NCBI GenBank assembly: GCA_031772625.1
Contig: CM062805.1
Location: 804,169,592 to 804,233,591, forward strand
Direction: 5' to 3'
DNA length: 64,000 nt
Origin: Pinus tabuliformis
Lineage: Eukaryota; Streptophyta; Pinopsida; Pinales; Pinaceae
The position numbers and the translations under genes are program-made. Below are positions 1 through 11,160 of this stretch, in pieces. The notes beneath the pieces were generated by a model. The model saw only the letters and a program-made list of their open reading frames with translations, was not told the DNA's origin and searched no databases. The first letter of the stretch is position 1. Each line of letters begins with the position of its first letter.

Positions 1-621
1 AATGAACTGAATGAACTTAACAACGCATTGGAACATAATGCACATTATTTGGAGGTCTAGGCTAGATACGTGCTCTAGCGTCGTTAAACTTAGTCACTAT
101 TGCTTTCACTTAAGGTTGGGTGATTCCTCCTTCTGTGACTTAATAGCTGCTAGTATGGACTTGCGCTCCCAGTATCGTCAAGTATATGTTGGGAGACCCC
201 ACTAGGTTATCATCCTATATCCTTAGGAAGCCATGTATACCGCCTTGCAAATTGTAACACACCGAACACAACATTTAGGAAGATTGACTGTCGTACGGAA
301 AGTCCTTGGTTTTCATTCGATCACCAAGATGTATATGCAGTTTTACGGGTCGTTTGGTAAACCTTTTGCCTAGTTCTCTAGAGTAGTCACTTTCGTTCCT
401 TTTCAGACTCCTTAAAAGAAAAGGTCCATATGAGCACTTGTCCTTTTAGGCTCATTAAACCTCGAAAGAGACAGAGTCACCTTTTCATCCTTTTCTCGAC
501 TCTTGAAACATGAAAAGTTCAAGTTTTGTTCTTGCGTCACAAAATTTACTGCCCACGAAATATTCCTGGTAACAGTTCGAGTTCTTGATTGTGATAAGAG
601 TGTTTTTTAGGCTTATTCCTG
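1..621 (+). other. Leader (5' noncoding region) of copy 1
   Basis: No credible gene. The sequence is collinear with the leaders of the A and B copies: the block with GAGGTCTAGGCTAGA near 52-66, the GTTGGGAGACCCC block near 187-200, the GAACACAACATT block near 262-273, and a TGAGC/GCTCA hairpin near 429-456. Short ORFs here are not conserved in the other copies. Confidence 0.75.
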
Positions 622-2232
622 ATGGCAAACTCCCCTGAGTCTACTAGCCAAGATCTTCCCCCAGATGGAACTCCTGGTCCATTTCCTCCATTTAGAAATG
701 CTGGTGCTCCATATATGGCAACATTTTCTTTGCCTGGTTTAACCATCGGTTTGCCCGTGTGGTTGTTTTCAACCTCGGTGGTCTCGAGCATCATGACCCC
801 TGTTCTGCCGTCTCCTTCATTTGAATCATTACACGATGATTCCAAGGTTGAGCCTTCGCCTTCTTCCCCTGTTTCTTCATCCTCCTCTCCTCCTTGGCCT
901 GGTGAAAGTTCCACATCCAGTAACCAGGTGGCTAAGAAGAAGAAGAGGAAGACAAGGAAGAAGAAGAATTTGGATAAGTGAGAGGCCACCCATGCAACTA
1001 TTGCTCCGAGTACATCTCAGGTCCAGACACCTTCTGATCCTTCGCGGAGGGTTAGGTTTCCTCGTAAATTATGCAAGGGCGACCATCTTCTTCGTGATTG
1101 TCCTGGCATTCCTAGGATCTTAGAAGTATGGTCTCACGATCTGGCTCATCCCTGGTCATCCTCTGAAGCTCATGGAAATGCTACCCTATAAACTAGTAGT
1201 GGTAAGAAGAAAGGGAATATTCGATTCCCCTGTAGACTATGTGAAGGCAACCATCCCCTTCACCTTTGTCTGTTCATGGATAAAGCTTCTGCTGTTTTGG
1301 AGAGTATTACAGCTTCTTCACCTCAACTCCCCGTTGGTTATCAGAGTCTCTCTTCAGACCCTCTCCCCATTAACAAAGTGATTGAATTAGGTTCTTCTCT
1401 TGTCCATCCTCCTCTTTCCGAACTTGGCTGTGCTAAGCCTGTTCTAGACCAACCATTGGTCGGAGAGAGTGTCGACTTGGATTCACCACCTGTTGATCAC
1501 TCTGTTCCGGAAGAGCATCATGATTACACTACTCATGTTCTTCTCATCTCGTCAGATTCTCTAGAGTCTGAGAATGACCCTCCTATCCTAGCTGATTCAG
1601 AGAGTCCTTCTTCGGTTCCTGTAGAGCATGGGGGCAATCATATGATACCCCCACCAAGTAGTTCAGTCGTTTCCTTTGACTAGAGTCACTTGACTACTTT
1701 CCGCCTTCCATCCTATGTGCCTTTCCAGATTACAGTACATGCCTATGATAAGGCAGTACTTGGCACTGTCTTGGATGAGGGTGCGTCGATTAGCCTCATG
1801 CCTTTCACTACTTGGCAAGCTTTGGGTTCCCCACAACTTGTCTCGGTCACTCATAGTCTGTTGGAATTTGACGGAGGAACCAGTCAACCTTTAGGGATCC
1901 TTCCGAAGTTCCCTGTTACTTTGGGAGGCAAAATCGTCTATATAGACGTGATGGTTGTCCAAGGGGCTTCAGATTTTAGTCTTCTCCTTGGCTGTGATTA
2001 CATTTATGCCATGGGGGCTCTTGTTTCTTCACTTTTCCATGTGGTTTGTTTTCCACACGATGGAAGAATGATGACTATTGAAAAATTGTCATTCTTTAGT
2101 CACCTGGTGCCTCCTATACCACCATCATCCCCCATCGGTTCTTATCTGCAAGTAGTACCTTCTTTGCCACAGGTCAATTATGTGGCTACCCATTCTGTCT
2201 CTGCATCTGCTAATGATTATGCAGATGTCTAG
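622..2232 (+). pseudogene. Zinc-knuckle/retropepsin ORF of copy 1, three nonsense codons
   Basis: One reading frame runs from ATG 622 to the stop at 2230-2232 with no frameshift. It is interrupted by TGA 979-981, TAA 1189-1191 and TAG 1681-1683. The N-terminal segment has the family signature GLTIGLPVWLFSTS, then a Ser/Pro-rich stretch and a Lys/Arg-rich stretch. Zinc knuckle 1 (about 1060-1104) has lost its first Cys (Arg instead), while knuckle 2 (about 1228-1269) keeps C-x2-C-x3-H-x4-C. The protease-like domain follows (about 1770-2090), with DEGAS as the catalytic Asp motif and LLLGCDY in place of the LLLGRDY of other copies. The TAG at 1681 replaces a Trp codon present in the intact relatives. 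No capsid or pol is seen. The gene is dead and much diverged from 46044-47606. Confidence 0.85.
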
Positions 2233-2367
2233 TACATCATGTACTGGGGGCATTGGAACCCGATCTGTCATTGGTGTCTAATGACGTGTTCCTCCTAGAG
2301 CGTGATTCTTCCATCCAGTGAAGATCTCTTGGGAGTCATGTTTGTGTATGACCCATGAACAGGATCC

Positions 2368-2580
2368 GAGGATAGTTCTGATCTTGTGTCAATCTCGTTA
2401 AAAAATGAAAACAAGGGTCTTGAGCATAATTCCTTGTCTTATGTTAAGCTCGTTAAAAAGTGAAACAAGGAGTCTCGAGGAGAGTTTTTGATCTTGTGTC
2501 AACCTCATTAAAAAATGAAACAAGGGTTATGAGGATCGTTATTTTACTTTGTAAACCTCATTAAAAAATGAAACAACTCC
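2368..2580 (+). repeat. Four tandem 54-55-bp hairpin units
   Basis: Units start at 2368, 2422, 2477 and 2531. Each begins with GAG(G/C), continues 20-25 bases, closes with the complementary (G/C)CTC and is followed by (G/A)TTAAAAA(A/G)TGAAAC. Arms are GAG/CTC, GAGC/GCTC, GAGG/CCTC and TGAGG/CCTCA, so both arms differ together between units. Homologous three-unit arrays lie at 41275, 48367 and 55258. Confidence 0.8.
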
Positions 2581-4689
2581 CTTTTCCAAATCAAGTCTTT
2601 GATTAAGATCTCGTAAAGTCCGAGTCGAATCTTTCCAAGATCCTCAAAAGCGAACCTTCATTCCATCCACCTCATTGAATGCAATGAAGCTTGGGTGGCA
2701 TATACGTCGATTTGCGTCATTATGGTGGGGGAAAATAACTTATAACAAGCATAGTTTTTTGTTTCAAGCTTGCGTAAACATGGAACCAAATCCAAGCAGA
2801 GTTCTCCATGGTTCAAGCTTGTGTAAACATGAACCCATACCTAATTTGCATCTCGTGATTGCCATTTTTATCTACTAAATTCTTCTAGATGATCCTTGGT
2901 TGTTTCATTCCATCACCACCATCTCTTTGGCTGATCATATGCTTTCACTTGGTTGTTTTTCTTTTCCCGAGGGACCGCAGCGATGAGTGGTTTTATTAGC
3001 CAGTCTCTTGACCATTACATGTTTTGAGCAGTTCCACCATTTCTGGAACCAATTGCTACCCTTATACCACTTGTTCCTCTAGGACAAGTCTTCTTTAAGC
3101 TCTTTTCCGACTTATAAAAGATGAAAAGATTGCCGAGTTTTCCCTTTTAGCTCGTTAAATGGAATAAAAAGGCGGTCCACTTTCAGCTCTTTTCTGACCA
3201 TATAAACATGAAAAGATTGCCGGACTTTTGTCGTTTCGAGTTCGATACTGGTTATGAAACGACGTGTCTTCAATCGCTTTTTTACATTTTCGGATCGGGG
3301 CCATTAATTACGAAAAGTACTCCGTGATCATAATGGTCAAGCGGTTCTCTAGAGTATTATTTTATACCTTTTTGGACTCAAGGGACACAAATTTACGAAA
3401 AAGGACTCCCCTGGAGTTTTCTTTTCCATGTCTTTTTCAAACTCTCTAAACATGAAAAAGACTCCGAGTTTTCCCTATGTTAGACTTGTTAAGCCCTGAT
3501 GACATTGGACTCGTCACCATGACGAGACTCGAGCTTCTCCTCCCTAGGGCTCGTTAAACTATTACTAGGTTGGATTCGTCCAAAGGTCGAATTTATATCA
3601 CAAGCATATGCTATCCCCTTCAAGCTTGTTTTTCAAAAATAACTGGGGTACTCGCCAACAATGGTGGGGGAAAATTTGGAAGTCGTCATTGGTTACCTAT
3701 GACAGCTAGTCACTCTTGAACATTGACACTTTTTCTTCTTGTTAGGTTGGGATATCCATACATCGTCATTTGGCCTTCCAGGGTTTTGGGTTGCCATTTT
3801 GCCTCATTCCATCTGATCTATGTTGTCTCCATCAAGCCTCCAATCCCTTGGTACCAAAATGCTGCCGCATTTTGGAGTCGTGTCACAGATATGTTCAAGA
3901 GTATAATACTTCTGCAGTTCACACCCTTACCTCCTCTTCCGATACTCTGTTTCACCATCTACCACTTGTTCCTTATCTCGTGTCATTGATGGGAGAAACA
4001 TTATGGACCTCCTACGATGGATCGTCTCCTGTCAACATCAGCTCATTATCTAGGAGATTGGTCTAGAGATCCTCTTCGATACTTTGGAGCTTGCATGCTA
4101 CAATGGCAAGTTCTTCGCACTTGACGATAGACTCTCATCATTGGTCTTTGATTGGGTGATTCCACGGGTGTTCGACTTCAGTTCACTTTTCACACTTAGT
4201 GGATTGTACTGGACAATACCTTGAGAGCCATTGGCATTATCGGTGGTTTCTCTTGTGCTTGTTAATGGTTTTCATCATTGACTGGTAATCAAGCAACTTT
4301 CTATCATGCTCGACCTCAACACATCTGTTCGCATGCTAGAATATGTACTATGATCTGTTGGGTTTCAAGACCCCGAACTAATATTACATGTGTTCGGGCT
4401 ACGTGGATTGGCTCATGATTACATACATGACTCTTTCATGGATGGCTGCGTCCATACCTTTATTATTATCCTGGTCTTGTCAACTAGGTGGTTGCGTCCA
4501 TACCACATACCAAGTTTCATATGTCTTTTGGATGGCTGCGCCCATGCCCAGACTACATGTACTTCACTATCAGAGATATCAGTTGTACTTGCGTCTGCAG
4601 GTTCTTCAAAACTGGTGTTCCAGTTCAAATAGTTTCGTAAAGCATTTCACCCCTCCCATTCTCTTGTGCTTCATGCTTTAGGGGGAATC
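2581..4689 (+). other. 3' noncoding tail of copy 1
   Basis: No gene. It is collinear with the tails of A and B, with repeated blocks in which arms of the type CTTTTTC and GAAAAAG face each other, followed by CTCGTTAAA. The clearest is GTCTTTTTCA (3430-3439) against TGAAAAAGAC (3453-3462). The tail ends at the polypurine tract CTTTAGGGGG (4676-4685). The ORFs here are short, overlap in several frames and are not conserved. Confidence 0.7.
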
Positions 4690-5801
4690 TATTACACAGT
4701 AATTTGTCACTATCCTCATCTCAGTCTCTCTATTGTGTCATGTTTCAAGTGAACATGTTCATATCTTCCCACCGATGTAAGAATATTAAGCAAATGCTCT
4801 CTGATGCTGCAAGTTGACCCTCATTTCCTAAGTTTCTACCTCTTCGAGATTAAACCCTTAATATACGCGATGGTACCCTGTCATAAATGGTCTCATCACG
4901 ACCCCATCGCAGGTGTACACCTGTTTCTCGCGACGGTCGAATTTCAAGGCCTGGCACGAGACTGTCGGCTATTTATCGCGACGATTGGTCTGTATGCATT
5001 GCCTCCTCACGATGTCGTCACTAAGACTTAGTTCACAGCTAGCAATGATACAGATTGGGTGAATTTGTTCCAACAATCGGCCTTCTGGATATCTCTAGAC
5101 CTGGATGTTGGGTTAGTTTGGGTCGCCCTTCCCCCTCTGGGATGGTAGTTCCGTCTTTTGTGCTACCTTCCTTGAGGATTTCATGGAGACTCCTTCTCCT
5201 ATAAAATCACTCACCATTGCTATGATCTGCTAGTGCTTTTGAGTTGGTAGATAGATTTGGTGTGAATGTGACAAGTGTGGAATTGCTAATAGTTTGTAAG
5301 AAGTTGTGGAGTGCCCTTAACTTTGTATTAAAGCTTGTGAGTGAGAGAGAGATATTGTTTATGTTGGGAGACCCATATTTGGGAGTGAATGCTTGAAGAA
5401 ACATACTGGCTGGACCCTTCGAGAAGGCTTGTGATGTTAAAAGCTAGTTGTAAGCTTTGCTCTTGATTCATTATTAATACAATCAATGATGATTTCCTAT
5501 GTCTTGTATGTAATTTACTTGATATCTCATGATTTCTTGACTTTATGAGTAAATAGATCATTGTTGTTCTCGATTATGTGCTCTATTGTTTTCTTGTGGT
5601 GTTTCAGGTTGATTGCTCATTGATGAGAAGAAATGGAAGCTGGAGCAGCGCAATGAAACTTCATCAACCACAGGTTTAAGGTAGGCCTCCAACGATGACT
5701 ATTTAAGGGAATCAATTGTTTTTTTGTCTTTGCTGTGACTAGACCCAATCTAGGGCTAGAGGGGTTGCCTCTGTTCGCAGAGGGAACAATTTCCTACTTC
5801 A
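4690..5801 (+). repeat. 3' LTR of copy 1 (C-type LTR, about 1.1 kb)
   Basis: It begins right after the polypurine tract and ends at the ...CCTACTTCA (5801). The start is TATTACACAG, so the canonical TG appears to be lost. The terminal 100 bases (CTGTGACTAGACCC, CTAGGGCTAGAGG) match the reverse complements of 26701-26800 and 28311-28410, defining a C-type LTR shared with elements E and D. The next bases, CACTT, also occur at the matching place in the chromovirus 3' LTR, consistent with a target-site copy. Confidence 0.75.
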
Positions 5802-6063
5802 CACTTTTGTAAAACTCTTCTCTTGAAGACATAAATAATAGAGAGGTCATCATTGAAGGTTGGACTAGGAGACGTAGCCTAGGAGTTTTGGGTGAACTCC
5901 TTGATTATTTTGCTGTGTTATGTGTGTATGTATATTATGTTTATATAACTGCTCATTGTCTATATTATTCTAAATCTTATTGATTTGTTCCACCAAGTGA
6001 TATAGGAAAATCCATGCACATGAGTCTATAATACCTTAATAATAATCTAAGATCTCATTTTCA
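5802..6063 (+). repeat. Chromovirus 5' LTR, 3'-terminal 262 bp only
   Basis: It aligns with 11917-12180 of the 3' LTR: shared ACTCTNCTCTTGAAGACATA, GAACTCCTTGATTATTTTGCT, and the end AATCTAAGATCTCATTTTCA. Upstream homology stops abruptly at the end of the copy 1 LTR. Confidence 0.85.
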
Positions 6064-6070
6064 GAACAAG

Positions 6071-6082
6071 TGGTATCAGAGC
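6071..6082 (+). other. Primer-binding site, initiator-Met tRNA type
   Basis: TGGTATCAGAGC is the standard plant sequence complementary to the 3' end of initiator tRNA-Met. It lies 7 bases after the LTR end as I place it; if the LTR ended at CAGAACA (6067) the gap would be 3 bases. Confidence 0.9.
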
Positions 6083-6135
6083 TTTTGGTTTTTGGTTTGG
6101 TAAGGTTAGACAAGCTTGTGCTGGACTTTTTTTGA

Positions 6136-7223
6136 ATGCTAAATAGGTCAAAGCTCAAACTAGGAAAAAGAGAACTTGGTGAGACCAACCCAGAAATTGG
6201 AAGAGTATATACTAGGAGGAGAATGGTAGAAGAAACTTCATTGGAATCAGAATCTCAGTTCATGGACAGTTTTATGGCCATGAGGGCCATGGTGGAAGAT
6301 ATGTATCGAGAATTTAAGAAGGGTCGAGGTGAAAGCACTTCAACACCCAAACAAGACAAAGGAGCAGAGGAACCTTCTCTAGATGCCCCTCTAGAGGGCA
6401 AAGGGAAAGGGGAAATGCCTCCTCCATCATCTCCTCCACCATCTCCTTCATCATCCTCATCTCCTAGCCCCGATAAGAAAAAGAAGAAAACTTATTTGAT
6501 TAAATTAGATGTAAAGTTTGATTTGCCAATTTATGATGGAGAATTAAATGCAAAAAAGCTAGATAACTGGATTAGACAGATTGATGTATATTGCAGGGTG
6601 CAGAACATTGATTCAAAAGGATAAAGATTCAGCTGGCTAGCCTTCGCCTTGGAGGAACTGCACTAGTGTGGTGGGAAGGCAAGACACAAGCTGATTTGAA
6701 GAACCATGGTAAAATTCTTTCTACCTAGAATGAATTTGTTTCTGCCATTAAAAAACAATTCTATCCACTAGCTTATATGCAACAAGAAATTATGAGTTGG
6801 CAAACTCTTCACCAATTAAAGGGGAAAAGGGTACAAATCTATACCCAGGAATTTAGAAAAAGAGCTTTAACTCTAGGCATTTCTCTAGACTGACCTGAAA
6901 CTTTGTTAAAGTATATAGGTGGTCTACATAGCTATTTGAAGCACCCCATTCTCATGTTTAATCCCACTAGCATAGATGATGTATCAATTCAGGCTACACA
7001 TCTAGAGGCTAGAGGAAAGAATGTGAACCCAGAGATTGGGGGATCATCAAAACCCTCTGCAAGTAAGAACAAGGAAAAGAAGAAGTGGAGATGGAAGGAG
7101 AGGAAGACAAACATTGTACAGAAAGAAAAACCTTCATGCACTCACTGCAAGAAGGATGGACATGATGATGCACATTGTTGGTCTTTGCATCTGGAGCTGA
7201 AACCTAAAAAATTTCGGTGGTAA
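6136..7223 (+). pseudogene. gag: Chromovirus gag (capsid and zinc knuckle), frameshifted
   Basis: ATG 6136 opens a frame with a charged N-terminus, a Pro/Ser/Lys-rich linker and the start of the capsid domain (FDLPIYDGELNAKKLDNWI). The frame shifts near 6620 and homology continues through ALVWWEG and QIYTQEFRKRALTLGI, the conserved retrotransposon gag region. Stops lie near 6727 and 6892. From 6903 the frame reopens (TLLKYIGGLHSYLKHP) and carries a zinc knuckle C-x2-C-x4-H-x4-C (CTHCKKDGHDDAHC, about 7138-7179). A further one-base shift near 7215 separates it from the protease, so gag and pol were probably one polyprotein. Confidence 0.85.
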
Positions 7224-7225
7224 GA

Positions 7226-10200
7226 AGAAGAAGATTGCTGCTGCTATTCAGAAAGACTTGGGGTCAGACTCAGGTGATGAAACAATAGTCACAACCACCG
7301 GTATAAAAGGTAAAAATTCCGAAGCATCTACAGGTAATTCTGCACAATATATTGATAATGAAGCTAATGAGAGGAAAAGCCATGAGCTTTTTGATATTAG
7401 AGTTATTTCCAAGCGCCAAAATATTGCTACTTTATTTGATAGTGGATCACAAGTAAACTTGATTTTTGAAACAATTGTAAAGAAGTTGGGATTACTAACC
7501 ACACCTCACAAGAAGCCATATCCATTAGGTTGGGTATGTGATAAAGAAAATATACAAGTGACAAGACAATGTAAACTTAGGTTTGTTATTGGGTCAACAT
7601 TTGTAGATGAGGTTGAGTTAGATATAGTTCCCTTGGATATCTGTGGTATTGTTTTAGGAAGTCCTTACTTGTATGATAGAAAAGCCATTTTCTATAGAGC
7701 TGAAAATAAGTATCAACTCACTAAATATGGAATAGAATATATTGTAAGAGCTCATAAACTCAAAAATAAATACTCTCTCATAAACTCAGGGCAGATGAAA
7801 AGAATTGTAAATTCATGCAAGCAATTTTTACTAATGGTTGTAAAGGAAAAGAACCCTGATAGTATTTGAGGGTTGTGATGCTAAACAAAAAGATGATTGA
7901 GTTAAAGTTATTTCAGAATATGATATCCTATTTCAAGAACCTAAAGGTATGCCACCCAAAAGGGAAATAGTACATGATATTCATTTGCAGCAATATGCTC
8001 CATTACCTAACATCAGAATGTACATGTTATCTGCTTTAGAGAATGTAGAGATCAAGAAGTAGGTACAGGAGCTGCTCGATAAAGGGTTCATAAGACCAAG
8101 CACATCACCATGCAGATCTCCAATTGTGTTGGTGAGAAAGAAAGATGGTTCTTGGAGGATGTGCATTGATCACATAGCACTGAATAAAATAACAATCAAG
8201 AATCGTTATCCTCTTCCTCGCATTGATGATCTATTAGATCAGCTGAAAGAAGCAGTTTACTTTTCCAAGTTGGACTTGCGTAGTGGCTATCATCAGGTCA
8301 GAGTTGCAAAACAAGATGAACAGAACACTGCTTTCAAAACAAAGCAAGGGCTGTATGAATGGTTGGTTATGCCTTTTGGCTTAACTAATTCTCCTGCCAC
8401 TTTCATGAGAGTTATGAATGATGTACTACGACCTTTTATTGATGATTTTATAATTGTATATTTAGATGACATTCTTGTTTTTAGTAAAACATGGGAAGAA
8501 CATTTGAAGCATGTAAATCATACTTTAGATGTTTTGAAAAGAGAAAATCTCTATGTGAAGTTATCAAAATGTGAATTTGGCAAAACATCTTTAAATTATT
8601 TGGGCCATATTGTAGGGGGTGGTGAATTGAAGATAGATCCCTCTAAGGTTGAAGTCATTATGAACTGGCATAAACCCAAATCTGCTACAGAAGTTAGGAG
8701 TTTCCTAGGAGCAACACAATATTGGAGAAAGTTTATTGCTAACTTTTCCTTGATTGCAGCTCCCTTACATGCTTTAACAGGATTGAACAAGGTGTTTCAG
8801 TGGGGAGGCAAACAACAGAAAGCCTTCGACACCTTAAAAGAAAAATTAGTGCAGCACCAGTACTAGCACTACCATTTCTTCAACGACCATTTGGGATTGA
8901 AACAAATGCCAGTGATTATGCCATGGGAGCAGTGTTGATACAACACGGTAAACCCATATGCTATCATTCCGAGACATTTACTTCTACAGTAGTTAATTAT
9001 CCCACATATGATAAAGAATTGTATGCATTAGTACAAAGTGTGAAAAACTGGAAACATTACCTGATGGGCAATGAAACAATCATCCATACAGATCGTCAAC
9101 CACTTCAATATTTGCACTCACAAACTAAATTGCAGCAATCAAGACACTATAGGTGGATGGGTTTTCTACAACAATTTCATCTTGTGATCAGATATAAGAA
9201 GGGCATACAAAATAAGGTTGCAGATATGTTATCCAGACCAATCATAAATGCATCTACTATACTTAAGCATAACTGAGTAATGCATGAAAGCTACATTGAA
9301 CAATATGCTCAAGATGTAGATTTTAAAGATGTATATGCAACTTTAAGTCATGGCAAACAAGTAAAAGAATTGGATTATTAAGTTAAGGAATAACTCTTGT
9401 ATCATTTGGGAAATTTATGCATTCCACAAACTGAAAGAGTTAACATAATCCGTGGAGCACATACTTCTCTTATATCAGGTCATTTTGGTGTAAGTAAAAC
9501 AATTGCACAGCTGCAAAGGTTCTGTTATTGGCCAAGAATGCATGAAACAATTTCTAGATATATTAAAGGGTGTACTATGTGTGCTAAAAGCAAGCTCGGT
9601 AATAGAAAAATAGGCTTGTACACTCCACTTCCATTTCCTTCTTGTCCTTGGGAAAGTGTTTCCATGGACTTTGTTGGGGGATTGCCAAAATCTAGAAAAG
9701 GTCATGACTATTTATATGTTATTGCGGATAGGTTAAGCAAAATGTGTATTTTAATAATTTGTAACAAGCAAATTACAGATGAACAAACAATGGAGTTGTT
9801 CTTTCAGCATGTATGGGTTCATTTTTGGGTTACCCACTTCCATTATATCTGATCAAGATTCCCGATTTGTTGGGAAGTTTTGGTCAAGTCTATGGGAATT
9901 GATGGACACCAGATTGAATAAGAGCACAACATTTCATCCACAAACAGATGGCCAAAATAGAGGTGGTCAACAAGACAGTGATCCAGTTGCTCAGGGGCTA
10001 TTGCAGCAAGCATCCCAAGCTTTGGGATGAACATTTGTGTTATGTGCAACATGCTTACAACTGTGCCAAGCACTCTTCTACTTAGAGATCTCCTTTTGAG
10101 ACTTGTTTTGGTTTTACACCAAAGTCTCCCTTGGATTTTGTCTTTGGAAAAGACATAGCAGTTGATGGACACAATGATGTGGACAAAGCAACCAAGTTCA

Positions 10201-10733
10201 TTGAACAAATCCAAGAAATTCACCAGGCAGTACAGGAACAACTGGAAGGAAACCAGGCCAAGTACAAGGTAAGGCATGACAAGCATCGAATTGAGCATAG
10301 CTTCTAAGTTGGTGATCAAGTCTGGCTGTACATCAGCAAAGACATAATGCAAGGTGAAGGTAAGAATCTGAAGCTAATAAGGTATGGGCCTTTCAAGATA
10401 CTTGAGAAATTTGGTGAAAACAGTTTTCACCTTGATTTTCCAGCTTACATGCATATCTATTCCGTCGTTAATGCCGAAAACTTGAGACTGTTTGAACCTT
10501 CATTGATTGAAGATCATGAAGAGCAAATTTAGTTGCCTTCTATTGATGATCTGTTGCCTGAATATCTCAATGAGTTGCAGGAAGACACAATTCTAGATAG
10601 AAAGGTGAGAACTATGTGCAGAGGGGATGTTGAGTACCTCAGAATCGGACTCAAAGGTTCAAAACCAAGGAGTGCACGATGGATAGAGATTGGACAAGTG
10701 AGGAAGCTATATCCTCACTTGATCGATGCTTAA
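7226..10733 (+). pseudogene. pol: Chromovirus pol: protease, RT, RNase H, integrase, chromodomain-like tail; frameshifted
   Basis: Protease: LFDSGSQVNLI and IVLGSPYL (7258-7869). RT: open from 8126 to 8866 with [22 protein letters not shown] and an intact YLDD box. RNase H: 8800-9276 after a shift; ETNASDYAMGAVL has Asn where the family has the first catalytic Asp. Integrase: HHCC zinc region about 9480-9590 (C-x2-C in GCTMCAKSK), first Asp in SMDFVGGLP, then a shift near 9815, second Asp in ISDQDSRF, and the Glu region near 9950-9975 where another shift occurs. The C-terminal part runs to 10532; a stop precedes the last block (10533-10733, ILDRKVR and ARWIEIGQVRKLYP), which resembles a chromodomain. 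Reverse transcription and integration functions are lost. Confidence 0.88.
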
Positions 10734-10778
10734 AAAAACCAACTTTTGGTGGTCCAAAACCTTTTCAGTGGGAAGGCG

Positions 10779-11125
10779 TGATAAAAAATGGATCCTAAAA
10801 ACCCTCTAAGTCTTCAAGATAAAAAACTATCGCGAAGGAAAAACCTTCACAAAAGGCAGATTACACTATCAGGAGAGAAAAAACATGAAAAATGGGCAAA
10901 AAAAGAGTCTATCGGAGGCTTGAACAACTTTGCATAGGAGCCGTCAGATCTGGCTGATCAATGGTCCAGATCTGATCAGCATATCACAGTTGACATTGGC
11001 AGGTGGAGTCTATCGGAGGCAGCTTTATGGGAAGTGTGATAGCGATGAACGCGATTAAGCGAGGACCGTCGATCAAGCGCGTAGATCAACAGTCCAGATT
11101 CAACTGCACTATCAAATCGCTAATA

Positions 11126-11160
<35 letters not shown>

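Larger units (their letters stand above)
1..5801 (+). mobile_element. Non-autonomous Tat/Ogre-like LTR retrotransposon, copy 1 (5' end outside window)
   Basis: This is the 3' portion of an element of the same family as the intact copies at 36141-58312. The leader (1-621) aligns with about 38370-38929, the gag-protease frame (622-2232) is homologous to the 520-codon ORFs of those copies, and the tail has the same order of hairpin blocks. It ends in a polypurine tract (CTTTAGGGGG at 4676-4685) and a 1.1-kb LTR. That LTR is unlike the A/B LTRs but resembles those at 26701 and 28311. The copy is much older: three in-frame stops and many substitutions. Its right end abuts the remnant 5' LTR of the chromovirus, so it probably inserted into that LTR, with the other half beyond the left edge. 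Confidence 0.85.
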
